This document shows, piece by piece, positions 25,164-35,272 of a DNA stretch of 64,000 nucleotides; within the stretch, counting starts at the first letter, position 1, and every line of letters starts with the position of its first letter. The stretch comes from CBFHSF01 sp965658445 (GTDB taxonomy: Bacteria; Bacteroidota; Bacteroidia; Flavobacteriales; Schleiferiaceae): the NCBI GenBank assembly GCA_965658445.1, contig CBFHSF010000003.1:1-64000 (forward strand), given 5' to 3'. Below the pieces are notes generated by a model. It saw only the letters and a program-made list of their open reading frames with translations. It was not told the DNA's origin and searched no databases. The translations under genes were made by a program, and so were the position numbers.

Positions 25164-28100
25164 ATGACAAAAAAAATTACTCTTTTCGCCCTTTTTTTCC
25201 TGAGTCAAATCGTGACCTATGGGCAATTTAAAGACATGTTGTCCTCTGGTTGGGACACCACCAACGCTTGTGTTGGAATTGTAAGAGATCCCGGTGGCGC
25301 TGGAAACTATCCTGCCTACAATAACGGATACCTTGTAATTGATCCTGCGGGAACGGAGAACGTTCAGCTTTTCTTCACACAATTTTATACGGAATCCAGT
25401 GTGGACATCTTGTATGTTTACGACGGGGTAGGTACTTCGGGAACCTTATTGGGTGCCTTTAGTGGAACCTCAATTCCCAACGGTGGAATTCCGGTGACCT
25501 CAACCCAAGGAGCACTTACCTTGAGGTTTTACTCAAATTGTTGTACGCATTTTTCAGGGTTTCAGGCCACTTGGTCTGCTGTTTCTGGAACCACGCCGGT
25601 GGCAAACTTCATACCTGCTTCTAATTCGGTAGCCTACAACACCTCCCTACAGTTTTTTAATACGTCATTGTTTGGAGGGTCTTACTTGTGGGACTTTGGT
25701 GATGGAACCACTTCAACAGCAGAAAACCCATCACATAAATTCACATCATCGGGTACTTTCCCGGTGAAGTTGATAGTTTCTAACTGTAACTCATCCGATA
25801 CTTCATCGGTGGTAAACATTACCGTGGGTGCGGCTCCAGCGGCGACACTTTCTCCGGATACGATTTACATGACCACAACATGTGGTGGTTTGGCAACGGG
25901 CTCTGGGATCATTTCCAATGGTGCAGGAGCAGGAAACCTAACCTACTCTTTGGATTTGGTCGATTTGTCTACTCCAGTTATTTTTCAAGAGTCTTTTGAA
26001 TCGGGATTGGGTGGATTTACCAACCAGAACACGAGTATTTACACGGCGACAACTCCAACGGACCCTACCGCTCCCGATGGAAGTAATGTCTTGCAGTTTA
26101 CAGGAAATGGGTATTTGTTTGATGGTATGAAGGCGACTTTTACCCCATCTCAACCTGATCGCATTAGCTACTCCATCAAAAACAATCAAACTTGGGGTGG
26201 GTCTACTAATTCTCACGTAGGGATTGGTCCCGCGGGAACCACCTCATACAACAACCAGATGGTGTATTCCTACTTCAGCGGAAACTGGTTGTACGTATAC
26301 CACATAAACTCTTCCGGTTTCTACCAAACCATTTCTCATTCTATGACTTCGGGAACGTGGTTGGATATTGAAATCACAAACATTGACTACTCAGCAAAAA
26401 CCTATGATTTCGTAGTTGACGGAACGACCATTATTTCGGGTGGACAATTCCTGAACAGCTCCATCACAGACTTATCGGAAATTAACATTTTCCACTACTA
26501 TACGGGTGATGTATCCATTGACAATTTTGTTGTAGGGGGTACGCCTCTCACGAACTCTTCGACCTTCCTTCCCACATCGGGAACCGTTGGAGCAGGATCT
26601 TCCAACAACATAGCTATTAGCATCAACACTACTGGCAGAGCTGCGGGAGTTTACGATCTTGGCTTTGCCATTTCAAGTAACGACACCTCTATAGATGGGA
26701 TCATTTATCCCATCCAATTGGAGATTGTTGGAGATCCAGTAATCAATAGCCCCGTTACCTGCATTGACGTAGGGACCCTAGTTCAGGGTCAAACCTTCAT
26801 GGACTCTGTGTTGCTGTACAATACGGGTTGTGCCCCTTTCCCCATTAATTCGGTACTCAACGACTCTACAGACTTTAGCTTCCCTGGAGCGACTTCTCAG
26901 AACCTTCAGCCGGGTGATTCTGTGTATCTACAAGTGGCCTTTACGCCCTCTTACATTGGGTCCTACTCTGACTCAGTTCACTTTATCAGCACGGCAGACA
27001 CCTTCTCATTGTGTTTAACCTCCACAGTAAATGGTGCGCCTTCTTTGGTGCTTGATAGCTCATTAATTTCTGCCTCCACGGTTAATTGTGGAGACCTAGA
27101 CACGGTAACGAGACTTCTTCAGAACTTTGGTTCGGGCCCATTGAGCTACAGACTGGTTCCCTCTGCTCCCCCTTCGCTTGCGGATGTTTATTCAGCATTC
27201 TTGACGAACTCAACAACACTTACTTCGCACATTCCCAATATGTTCTCATTCTCGGATGGAATTACAGGAAACAGCATTGGCGACGGTGGTTTTGATATGT
27301 ACGACGGAGGAAACCTGATTTCTACTAACCTCGGTTTTAACCTTAGCTATACGCAGGGTACGATTACTCAAGACGCCGCCTTAGGAGCTACAGGAGAATA
27401 CTTCACTTACAAAGCGACGGGGATGTTCTTATTTGCAGCGGACCTCGACAATGTCTCTACTTTCCAAATTACTGGAAACCTTGGAGCAGACGGGTCGGGA
27501 ACAGCTGGAAGTTCTACCATTACATCCTCAGTTGCAGGAAAACAATTTACGGGATACATCAAAAGAGTGTACAACGCTGGAGATCCATCAGTCCTACACC
27601 TGATTATCACCGAAACAGACCCAACAATTAATCAATCGATTTCTACGAATACCAATAGTGACTTCCACTCGATTACGAATATCAATTCAGTGACTAGGGT
27701 TTACTACTTGCTTTTCTCGAGAAACCCGGGTCAAGATTTAGCCATTTCTCAGTTCCAATCCATTATGGATGACTTCTTACAGTCAATCTACACTATGGGT
27801 TCAGACGATTTGATTACCATGGTTCCCGATTCAGGCGCCGTCGCAACTGCGGACTCCGTGTCTTTGGACTTTTTGTTTAACTCAAACGGTCTAGCTGCAG
27901 GAACCTACACAGGAAATGCCATCATTGAAACCAACCAACCGGGTCTTCCCTTTGTTTCTATTCCCTATTCATTTGTTGTTTCGGGTCAGCCTGAAATTTC
28001 AAGCCCCATTGCATGTGTAATGCTAGATTCTACATTGGTGGGAGGAACCGTTACGGATTCTGTTTGGATCCACAACACCGGTTGTGAAAACTTGGTAGTC

Positions 28101-31100
28101 ACCTCAGTAAACTCTTCGACAAGCAACGGAAGTATGTCTCCTTCGTCCTTTACTGTGGATGCTTTCGACTCCCTTTTGGTGAATGTAAGCTACACCCCTG
28201 CAGTGTTTGGAACCACATACGATACGTTGAACTTGGTGAGTAATTTACCAGGTGCATCGGTATGTATGAGCGCTTTTGCTGAAAATGCCCCCGATATTGT
28301 TGTTGATAGCTCAACGATTGCCATGACCTCAATCAATTGTGGAGATTCTGTAATGCAATCTTTTACCGTCTACAACAACGGTTTGGGAGACCTCTCTACC
28401 AGCATTGGAGGAACTGTTTCCAACATTAAAATTGTAGCCATCACACATGGGGTGGATATGTCTAGAGAATACGGGTATACCATTTCGTCTATCCAGAATT
28501 ATACGCAACTGCCGGTTACAGTTACTACTTTCAATGGAACTACAGCGGCCTCGTTGCAGGCGGTATTGTCAGACGCAAACGTGATTTTGATTCCAGAAAT
28601 CGAGAGTAGTACATCCGCATATACTACGCTTAATTCAACGATAGAGGAGTTTGTAAGCAATGGAGGTGGATTGGTGATTTGTGCTACGGGATACACCAAT
28701 ATTATCAATGGAATTGGAGTTTTTACTGGCGCAACTTCCACGGGTTCAGGATCGGTTTGTTACCGAAACCCAGCATTCCCTGCACATCCTATTCTAGACG
28801 GTGTATCTACGAACTTCTCTGCTCCAAACGCAACGATTTCTATGTCGTTCTCAAACCCAGGCCGCGAGGTGCTCGTGTACCGCACGACCACATCTCAAGA
28901 AGTGGTTACTGCTGTTAACCACGGAGCGGGTAGAGCGGTTTATGTAGGATTTGATTATTACCTATTCAATACAGACTCAGAAAAATTGATTGCCAACGCG
29001 GTAAACTATGTGGCCTCTAACGGAGCCCTTCCTGCATGGGCAAGTATTGATCCAGATTCTGCGGTTTCTACGGCAGGAGGAGACAGTATCACATACGATC
29101 TTTGGTTCCACTCCGATGGATTGGCTACAGGGATCTATCAAGACACGATGATCATTCAATCCAACGATCCTGAGAATCCGGAGATTCACATTCCACTAAA
29201 TTTCACCGTTCTTGGAACTCCTGAGTTGACCACACTTCCTTCGGGATGTGTTGACTTTGACACCACGTTTGTGGGATATGGCGTTACCGATTCTGTTATG
29301 GTTGTAAATACGGGCTGTGATTCATTGACGGTTTCAGGTATTACGAGTTCTACAGGGATGTACTCCATCTCTCCATCTACCTTTGGTTTGGCACCAGAAG
29401 ACTCTACTTGGATTGCGGTTACTTTCAACCCATCATCTATTGGAAACTTTGCGGATACAATCCACTTTACTAGTAATGATAGCACAGCGTACTTGTGTGT
29501 TGATGGGTACGGCAAGGGAGCGCCCATTGCCACGGTTACACCCGCCGCCTTTAACATTACAGCCAATGGTTGTGGAGGTGTTGTTACGGACAGCATTGTC
29601 ATCAGCAACACAGGAGCGGGAACACTTGCGTATAACGCTTATGAATCAAGCTTCTACTTAGATTCTAGCAAGGTGAGCTTTACCTCAGCTGGGGCCACCA
29701 CTAACCATAGCTTTACCGGTATTTCCGCATTGACGGATACTGTAGAATTGACCATTGTTCTTAGAGGTGACTTTGACGCATCGTTTGAATATGCATGGCT
29801 TTACCTTGAGGGAACACTTTGGGGACAAATTATTGACAACAATATTTGGGGGTCAAATGACACCGTAAACATCACGCTATTTGGACCTTCGTTAGCGACC
29901 TATTTGGCAGACGGACAATTGGATATTGCCATTACGAATAACACATCGGTTGGATACTCTTCTAGTTTACCCAACTTCCACGAGGTTATTGTCACAGCGA
30001 CAGGCGGTTCTTCCCCATGGTTGACGGTAGGGTCTCCTTCAACAGGCACGGTAGGTCTGGCTTCAACGCAAGTTGTTCCCGTTACGTTCGACCCAACGGG
30101 ACTTGCCGATTCACTATACACAACGACCATTATTGTTGAGACAGAGGACCCCTTAAATCCTCTTGTTCAGATTCCAGTAAACTTTACAGTGACGAAGTTC
30201 CCGAACTTTGCAACCAATGTGTCTTGTATCAGCTTTGGTCCAGTAAATGGATTGATCGGTGCGGTAGACTCAATAGAAGTTACCAACTCAGGTTGTGTTG
30301 ATTTGGATATTTCCAACATTGCATTTAGTTCATCCATTTTCACTTCACCCATTACCTCAACAGTAATTCCTGCGGGAGGAAGTCAATGGATACCTGTTTA
30401 CCTAGCACCGATTGCCTCGGGTAGCTTTAATGACAACATTATTTTCACTACCAATATCGGGGTGTACAACAACTGTTTGACAGGGGTTGTGGCCTTCCAA
30501 CCGGTTGCGAATTACAACTATGTAGTCAACGATATGTGTAATGGGTCGGTTTCCTTTACCGACGTATCTTCCAACAACCCCGCCACATGGTGGTGGGACT
30601 TTGGTGACGGAATCACCTCTTCTGCTCCTTCTCCTAGCCACACCTACACCAAACCGGGTGTGTACAACGTGGTATTGATAGCGAGTAACTCAACGGGATC
30701 GGATACGATTACTAAAACCGTAGCACTGCCCGTAATGCTTTACGGAGAGATTGATGCTCCCGCTCAAGCTATGACAGGCATTGATGTTCAGATGTACGAC
30801 TCCAGTCAAGTAGCCACCTCTTGGCAGTGGTTCTTTGGAGACGGTGGGACGGATACGGTTCAACACCCAATGCACAAGTACACCAGTCAAGGAACGTACA
30901 TTATTACATTGATTGTAAGTAATGGAACGTGTACTAAAACCGTGAACAAAACCATTGAGGTGGGTGATGACATTTCCATTGATGCATTTGACGCGAAGGG
31001 CTTCGGAGTATTCCCTAACCCCACATCAACCGTTATTAACCTGGAGTCAGACGTTCAAGAAACCTATACCTACGAAATCTTCTCCGCGCAAGGGAAGGTG

Positions 31101-31226
31101 GTAGATAGAGGCGACTTTGAGAAAGACCGAAGAATTGATGTTCAAGACTGGGTTCCCGGATTGTATACCATCCGAGTAATGGACTCTGAGAACAATACAA
31201 AAACGTATAGAATTATCGTGGAGTAA
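25164..31226 (+). CDS. Giant modular T9SS surface protein (CUB, PKD, repeated choice-of-anchor-D modules)
   Basis: 2020 residues. Signal peptide 1-21. A CUB domain (about 30-140; SVDILYVYDGVG, then paired CC) is followed by a PKD domain (about 148-222; YLWDFGDGTTSTAENPSHKF). The core has four modules of about 400 residues, each opening with an anchor-D (Hydin/ASPM-like) domain at roughly residues 523, 940, 1350 and 1678 (patterns such as VTCIDVGTLVQGQTFMDSVLLYNTGC). Each of the first three anchor-D domains leads into a closing segment with a different inserted domain, including a glutamine-amidotransferase-like fold near 1090-1290. Two more PKD domains (about 1780-1930) precede a type A T9SS sorting domain (1940-2020; GVFPNPTSTVINL). 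Likely a cell-surface adhesin. Single gene with promoter and terminator. Confidence 0.87.
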   Translation: MTKKITLFALFFLSQIVTYGQFKDMLSSGWDTTNACVGIVRDPGGAGNYPAYNNGYLVIDPAGTENVQLFFTQFYTESSVDILYVYDGVGTSGTLLGAFSGTSIPNGGIPVTSTQGALTLRFYSNCCTHFSGFQATWSAVSGTTPVANFIPASNSVAYNTSLQFFNTSLFGGSYLWDFGDGTTSTAENPSHKFTSSGTFPVKLIVSNCNSSDTSSVVNITVGAAPAATLSPDTIYMTTTCGGLATGSGIISNGAGAGNLTYSLDLVDLSTPVIFQESFESGLGGFTNQNTSIYTATTPTDPTAPDGSNVLQFTGNGYLFDGMKATFTPSQPDRISYSIKNNQTWGGSTNSHVGIGPAGTTSYNNQMVYSYFSGNWLYVYHINSSGFYQTISHSMTSGTWLDIEITNIDYSAKTYDFVVDGTTIISGGQFLNSSITDLSEINIFHYYTGDVSIDNFVVGGTPLTNSSTFLPTSGTVGAGSSNNIAISINTTGRAAGVYDLGFAISSNDTSIDGIIYPIQLEIVGDPVINSPVTCIDVGTLVQGQTFMDSVLLYNTGCAPFPINSVLNDSTDFSFPGATSQNLQPGDSVYLQVAFTPSYIGSYSDSVHFISTADTFSLCLTSTVNGAPSLVLDSSLISASTVNCGDLDTVTRLLQNFGSGPLSYRLVPSAPPSLADVYSAFLTNSTTLTSHIPNMFSFSDGITGNSIGDGGFDMYDGGNLISTNLGFNLSYTQGTITQDAALGATGEYFTYKATGMFLFAADLDNVSTFQITGNLGADGSGTAGSSTITSSVAGKQFTGYIKRVYNAGDPSVLHLIITETDPTINQSISTNTNSDFHSITNINSVTRVYYLLFSRNPGQDLAISQFQSIMDDFLQSIYTMGSDDLITMVPDSGAVATADSVSLDFLFNSNGLAAGTYTGNAIIETNQPGLPFVSIPYSFVVSGQPEISSPIACVMLDSTLVGGTVTDSVWIHNTGCENLVVTSVNSSTSNGSMSPSSFTVDAFDSLLVNVSYTPAVFGTTYDTLNLVSNLPGASVCMSAFAENAPDIVVDSSTIAMTSINCGDSVMQSFTVYNNGLGDLSTSIGGTVSNIKIVAITHGVDMSREYGYTISSIQNYTQLPVTVTTFNGTTAASLQAVLSDANVILIPEIESSTSAYTTLNSTIEEFVSNGGGLVICATGYTNIINGIGVFTGATSTGSGSVCYRNPAFPAHPILDGVSTNFSAPNATISMSFSNPGREVLVYRTTTSQEVVTAVNHGAGRAVYVGFDYYLFNTDSEKLIANAVNYVASNGALPAWASIDPDSAVSTAGGDSITYDLWFHSDGLATGIYQDTMIIQSNDPENPEIHIPLNFTVLGTPELTTLPSGCVDFDTTFVGYGVTDSVMVVNTGCDSLTVSGITSSTGMYSISPSTFGLAPEDSTWIAVTFNPSSIGNFADTIHFTSNDSTAYLCVDGYGKGAPIATVTPAAFNITANGCGGVVTDSIVISNTGAGTLAYNAYESSFYLDSSKVSFTSAGATTNHSFTGISALTDTVELTIVLRGDFDASFEYAWLYLEGTLWGQIIDNNIWGSNDTVNITLFGPSLATYLADGQLDIAITNNTSVGYSSSLPNFHEVIVTATGGSSPWLTVGSPSTGTVGLASTQVVPVTFDPTGLADSLYTTTIIVETEDPLNPLVQIPVNFTVTKFPNFATNVSCISFGPVNGLIGAVDSIEVTNSGCVDLDISNIAFSSSIFTSPITSTVIPAGGSQWIPVYLAPIASGSFNDNIIFTTNIGVYNNCLTGVVAFQPVANYNYVVNDMCNGSVSFTDVSSNNPATWWWDFGDGITSSAPSPSHTYTKPGVYNVVLIASNSTGSDTITKTVALPVMLYGEIDAPAQAMTGIDVQMYDSSQVATSWQWFFGDGGTDTVQHPMHKYTSQGTYIITLIVSNGTCTKTVNKTIEVGDDISIDAFDAKGFGVFPNPTSTVINLESDVQETYTYEIFSAQGKVVDRGDFEKDRRIDVQDWVPGLYTIRVMDSENNTKTYRIIVE

Positions 31227-31262
31227 TATCTTCGATTGAGTACAAATTGTTACAATAGAAAA

Positions 31263-31288
31263 GGCAGCCTGCAAAGGCTGCCTTTTTT
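31263..31288 (+). terminator. Terminator of the giant surface protein gene
   Basis: GGCAGCC (31263-31269), 6-base loop, GGCTGCC (31276-31282) and six T. It has TTTTC on the other side, so it may also stop transcription of the broken gene on the opposite strand. Confidence 0.88.
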
Positions 31289-31318
31289 GTTTTTGAGTGG
31301 TTTTAGTCACAAATGTTG

Positions 31319-32199
31319 CTATGGCTCGTAAATCAACCTCACAATGAAGGAGAGCCTCTCCTCCCCACGCGAAAGCGGTATTCCCGTAACGAGACCCACC
31401 AAGAATTGATCGTTTATCTCTAATCGCATTTGCGGTCTCAATACGATGTCGTAATCGTCTTTGTAAAAGTTTATGTCGGTTTCTAGCCCTAAGAAGCTTC
31501 TCCCGCCGGTCACCATATAGTGATAGTTGACGTTGAGTTCGTAGGAGTTGTGCCATTCGCCGGTGACAAAGTCTTGATGGAATTGTGGTCCAGTATAAAT
31601 CAATCCGTGATTTCTCAATCCAAAGCGCTTTGCCGCGATGAGGAAGGGGTTGTAGACATTGCCTATGAAAAGACCGTTTTGGGCCTGATTGAAGGGAGCC
31701 GTTTCCAATTCGTTGATGTAACCCAACGCCATAGAAGTTTGGTATTCCTTGGACACCCAAAAGGTCTATTGGACTGCCGTTCTTATGGATTCCATTTGAC
31801 TGTCCGGTGTTTTTATCGTGTCTGAAAAACCTTGAGGCGCATAGAGAAGAAAGGGTATTTCAAATTCAACACCCAGCCTATCCATGGGAGCAAATTCGTA
31901 CTCGACTAAAGCTTCATAGGTATCAAAAGTGTAGTTGTCGAACATGCCAAACCCAACGTTCCACTCGGCTTCGCCTTTTCGCGCACCTAGGTCGCGAATC
32001 AAGTCAATGTAAAGAGGCTCTGCGTGAAGAACCTTGTACTTGCCCTCCTCGTTTTCTGTTTCGTCAATCAAAAGGCTGTCCCTGGCATCTAAGACTTCTT
32101 CCAGGCTGTCTTTGGGGTTTTTGTGCGGTGGTGGTTCCGTTTGTGCGTGCAGCGTTAAGCCCAGCAGAGCGCTGCGCAGGAGATGAGTAGTCGTTTCAC
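31319..32199 (-). pseudogene. Broken outer-membrane protein gene (in-frame stop plus frameshift)
   Basis: The two open frames 31766-32071 and 31319-31756 are in the same reading frame and are separated only by a TAG at 31766-31768 (…RTAVQ-stop-TFWVSKEYQTSM…). The protein sequence continues sensibly through it: HAEPLYIDLIRDLGARKGEAEWNVG and YEALVEYEFAPMDRLG before, LGYINELETAP and FIVRLIYEP after, i.e. a conserved Bacteroidota beta-barrel family I recall only as uncharacterised. Further upstream the same frame encodes a signal-peptide end (ALLGLTLHAQTEPPP) without a start codon, whereas the likely start GTG at 32199 (MKRLLIS…) is in another frame, which ends at 32155. So there are two independent lesions, or two sequencing errors. 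Confidence 0.75.
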
Positions 32200-32275
32200 G
32201 GTTGTAGATTTTTTGAGTTTCGAAATCACAACGGTGTCGTTTAATAATAATTACTGAGCATTTGTTAATGCTTCC

Positions 32276-35269
32276 TTAATTCTTTCCGAGTTCTTTCTTT
32301 GAAGGTACCTTTTTTAATCGAGTTTCTTCTGCATAGCGAGGATCGGGCTTGGAAGCCACTCGTATCATACTCTTTACCGTCACCGTGTAAACGCCAAACT
32401 CTTCGTCTACCGTTCCTTGAATCTTGTACACTCCAGAGCCCCTGAAGGGGAATTTTTTATAGACCGCAGGGAAGTGGGTCGTGTCTAACCAATTGCCATC
32501 GATATCTATAAAGGTTCCAAACCCCATGCGATCCCCTCCCTTGGTTTTCGTGGGCTTCGTCGTTACGAGATATCCTAGGATGGTAATGCTCTTCCCCTTC
32601 TTGGCGATAAGGTTGGCGGCTCTCTCGGGATATTTTTCTAGATCACAATCAGCCAAGAAAAAGGGGCTGCACAAGGGGAAGCCCAATCGTTCGATTTGGT
32701 CGTAGGCATCTTCTAAGGCCGTGTGTTCTAAGGCGGGTAATTGATATTCTACCGCTTTTTCTCTAAAGAGCGTGGGAGAGTCTTCTATGCTAGAAAGGCC
32801 ACCCAACAGCAAGTGAGCTTCCCAATACAATTCCTTTTTGCCCATGCCGGTATACCGGAAGGTCCCCGCTTGGATCAGCAGCTTGGCTTGCTCCAATCCA
32901 CAGGGAACCCTGTCTACAAAGTCCCGAAAGCCTTCAAAGCGGCCATTGCGTTGTCGCTCTTCCAATATTCTCAGAGTCGTCGCCGATTCCAGTCCGTCTA
33001 TGTGTACAAAACCAAGATAAATTGTGGTGTCGTAGATATGGGTTTGTGCTCGGCTATTGACCATGCATGGCGGCTCTATGGTGGCTCCTGATTGACGGGC
33101 TTCGTGAACGTAGAACTCCGTCCTATAAAACCCTCCGTAGTTGTTGATGACACCCACCATAAATTCCAAGGGATAATACGTCTTCAGGTACAAGCTTTGA
33201 AAGCTTTCCACTGCATAACTCGCTGAGTGCCCCTTGGAAAAGGAGTATCCCGCAAAGGACTCTATCTGAAACCAAATTTCCGAAGACACCTTTCGGTCGT
33301 AGCCCTTGGCGTCGCAGTTGGAGAAAAATTGGTCTTTGATGCGCTGAAATTCTTCTCGCGATCGGTACTTCCCACTCATACCTCGTCTCAAGACATCGGC
33401 TTCTCCAAGGGTTAGCCCGGCAAAGTAGTGTGCCACCTTAATGACGTCTTCTTGATAGACCATAATTCCAAAGGTCTCGGGCATAATATCCAGCATAATG
33501 GGGTGGGCGTCGGCGCGACGTTTGGGGTCTCTGTATCGCAGAATGTATTCTCGCATCATTCCTGAACTGGCTACTCCAGGTCTAATGATGGAGCTGGCGG
33601 CCACCAAGCTCAAGTAATCATTGCACTCCAGTTTGGTGAGCAATTGTCTCATGGCGGGAGACTCTACGTAAAAGCAGCCAATGGCCTTTCCGCTTTGCAA
33701 TTGACGTATAACTCCAGGGTCTTTTTTGAATGCGGCAATGTCGTGTATGTCGATGTATTCATCGCGGTTTTCTCTGACGATGCTCACAGTGTCTTTGATG
33801 TGTCCAAGCCCTCTTTGAGAAAGCACGTCGTATTTATACAGTCCAATGTCCTCGGCAATGATCATGTCAAACATCACGGTGGGGAAGCCTTTGGGGGGCA
33901 TAAAGGTTCCGGAGAATTGTGCGATGGGTTCTTCAGTGATCAAGACGCCCCCGGCATGTATGCTCAAGTAATTTGGGAAGCCCTGGATGTAATCGCTATA
34001 GCGCACCACCAATTGCTCCATGGTGTCCAGTTGATCGTAGGTCTTTTTGCCGTGGACCAGTTCGTCAATTTCTGCTTTGGGCAAACCAAAGACCTTTCCC
34101 AATTCCCGAAGGGTCGCACGATACTGAAAGGTGTTGTAGGTAGCCAATAGGGCGGTGTGCTCTGTGCCGTGTTTTTCAAAGATATAGCGCGTAACGTCTT
34201 CGCGGTCTCGCCAAGAGAAGTCCATGTCAAAGTCCGGAGGGTTTTCTCGATACAGGTTAATAAAGCGCTCAAAGTACAGCGAGAGGTCTATGGGGTCCAC
34301 GTCTGTAATTCGAAGGCAATACGCGATAACACTGTTGGCACCAGAGCCCCTTCCCACGTAGTAGTATCCCTTTTCTCTCGCGTAGCGAACGATGTCCCAA
34401 CTGATGAGGAAGTAGGCTACGAACCCCTTTTGTATGACCAGACTCAACTCCTTTTGTAGGCGCTCCTCCAATTCCGGAGTGATCTCGCCATAGCGGTCTA
34501 AGGCCCCTTTGTGTGTGAGCTCGCGGAGCATTTTTATATCGGTAGCAACGGACTCAGAAAATACCTTTTTGTTCTTGGGAATGCCGAAGTCGTAGTTAAA
34601 GGTGCAGCTGTTGATCAGGCCCAGGGTGTTGTCTATGAGTTCAGGGTATTCAGAATAGTGAAGCGATAGCTTTTCGAAGGTCCAAAACACGTCGGTGTCT
34701 GGCGCCTGTTCCTCGGCAGGAAGACGACTTAACAAACAATTGTTCTCAATGGCTCGGAGCAGCCTGTGGGCATTGTGATCTTTCTTGTATCGAAACGTTC
34801 CCGTTTGCAAAATGACCAATTTGGACAAGTGGTTTCTCCACGCCGAGAAGGGCAGCGAGGCCAATTGTTCCGGTCGGACTCCGACCCATTCGTTTTTGCC
34901 AAGAGCAAAGAACCGGTCCTTTTCGAAGGGGTAGATGACGTGGCAGTTTTTCCATTCGGGCGCTCTTTCACCGGGGGGCTTTTCGGAGTGCAACTGTAGA
35001 GTCAGCGCTTGGTTGAGTTCTCTAAATCCCTTGGCATTTTTGGCTATGCCGATGTATTTCTGTTGGGCGCCCTCCCTAAAGTCCACACCCGCAATGACGC
35101 GTACCGACGATTGTAAAGAGGCGCGCAAGGCATTGTAGCACGCAGTCGTTGTATTGATGTCGGTAATGGCGATGGTTTTATGACCGCCGTCTTCTGCGAC
35201 TTTTAAGAGGTCAGCTTCTGACAGCGTTCCGTAGCGGAGGCTGTAATAAGTATGTGTATTTATGAGCAT
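32276..35269 (-). CDS. dnaE: DNA polymerase III alpha subunit, short DnaE (DnaE2/ImuC-like role)
   Basis: 997 residues, much shorter than the replicative DnaE of Bacteroidota. Domains in order: PHP (1-210) with degenerate metal motifs (NTHTYYSLRYGT retained, but ITDINTTTACY lacks the usual His); polymerase fingers/palm with GRGSGANS (307-314) and catalytic PDFDMDFSW (345-353); third Asp region near 500; tandem HhH-like region; and a C-terminal OB fold (KSITILGYLVTTKPTKTKGGDRMGFGTFIDIDG). It starts 3 bp after the dinB stop, so it is the second gene of a dinB-dnaE operon opposite a LexA-like repressor. The inference is an accessory, error-prone lesion-bypass polymerase, as for ImuC/DnaE2, although no separate imuA is present. 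Confidence 0.88.
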   Translation of the reverse strand: MLINTHTYYSLRYGTLSEADLLKVAEDGGHKTIAITDINTTTACYNALRASLQSSVRVIAGVDFREGAQQKYIGIAKNAKGFRELNQALTLQLHSEKPPGERAPEWKNCHVIYPFEKDRFFALGKNEWVGVRPEQLASLPFSAWRNHLSKLVILQTGTFRYKKDHNAHRLLRAIENNCLLSRLPAEEQAPDTDVFWTFEKLSLHYSEYPELIDNTLGLINSCTFNYDFGIPKNKKVFSESVATDIKMLRELTHKGALDRYGEITPELEERLQKELSLVIQKGFVAYFLISWDIVRYAREKGYYYVGRGSGANSVIAYCLRITDVDPIDLSLYFERFINLYRENPPDFDMDFSWRDREDVTRYIFEKHGTEHTALLATYNTFQYRATLRELGKVFGLPKAEIDELVHGKKTYDQLDTMEQLVVRYSDYIQGFPNYLSIHAGGVLITEEPIAQFSGTFMPPKGFPTVMFDMIIAEDIGLYKYDVLSQRGLGHIKDTVSIVRENRDEYIDIHDIAAFKKDPGVIRQLQSGKAIGCFYVESPAMRQLLTKLECNDYLSLVAASSIIRPGVASSGMMREYILRYRDPKRRADAHPIMLDIMPETFGIMVYQEDVIKVAHYFAGLTLGEADVLRRGMSGKYRSREEFQRIKDQFFSNCDAKGYDRKVSSEIWFQIESFAGYSFSKGHSASYAVESFQSLYLKTYYPLEFMVGVINNYGGFYRTEFYVHEARQSGATIEPPCMVNSRAQTHIYDTTIYLGFVHIDGLESATTLRILEERQRNGRFEGFRDFVDRVPCGLEQAKLLIQAGTFRYTGMGKKELYWEAHLLLGGLSSIEDSPTLFREKAVEYQLPALEHTALEDAYDQIERLGFPLCSPFFLADCDLEKYPERAANLIAKKGKSITILGYLVTTKPTKTKGGDRMGFGTFIDIDGNWLDTTHFPAVYKKFPFRGSGVYKIQGTVDEEFGVYTVTVKSMIRVASKPDPRYAEETRLKKVPSKKELGKN

Positions 35270-35272
35270 GTC

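Noticed and set aside
31319..32071. Two separate small genes (31319-31756 and 31766-32071)
   Set aside because: They share one frame split by a single TAG and read as one continuous barrel protein; treated as a pseudogene.
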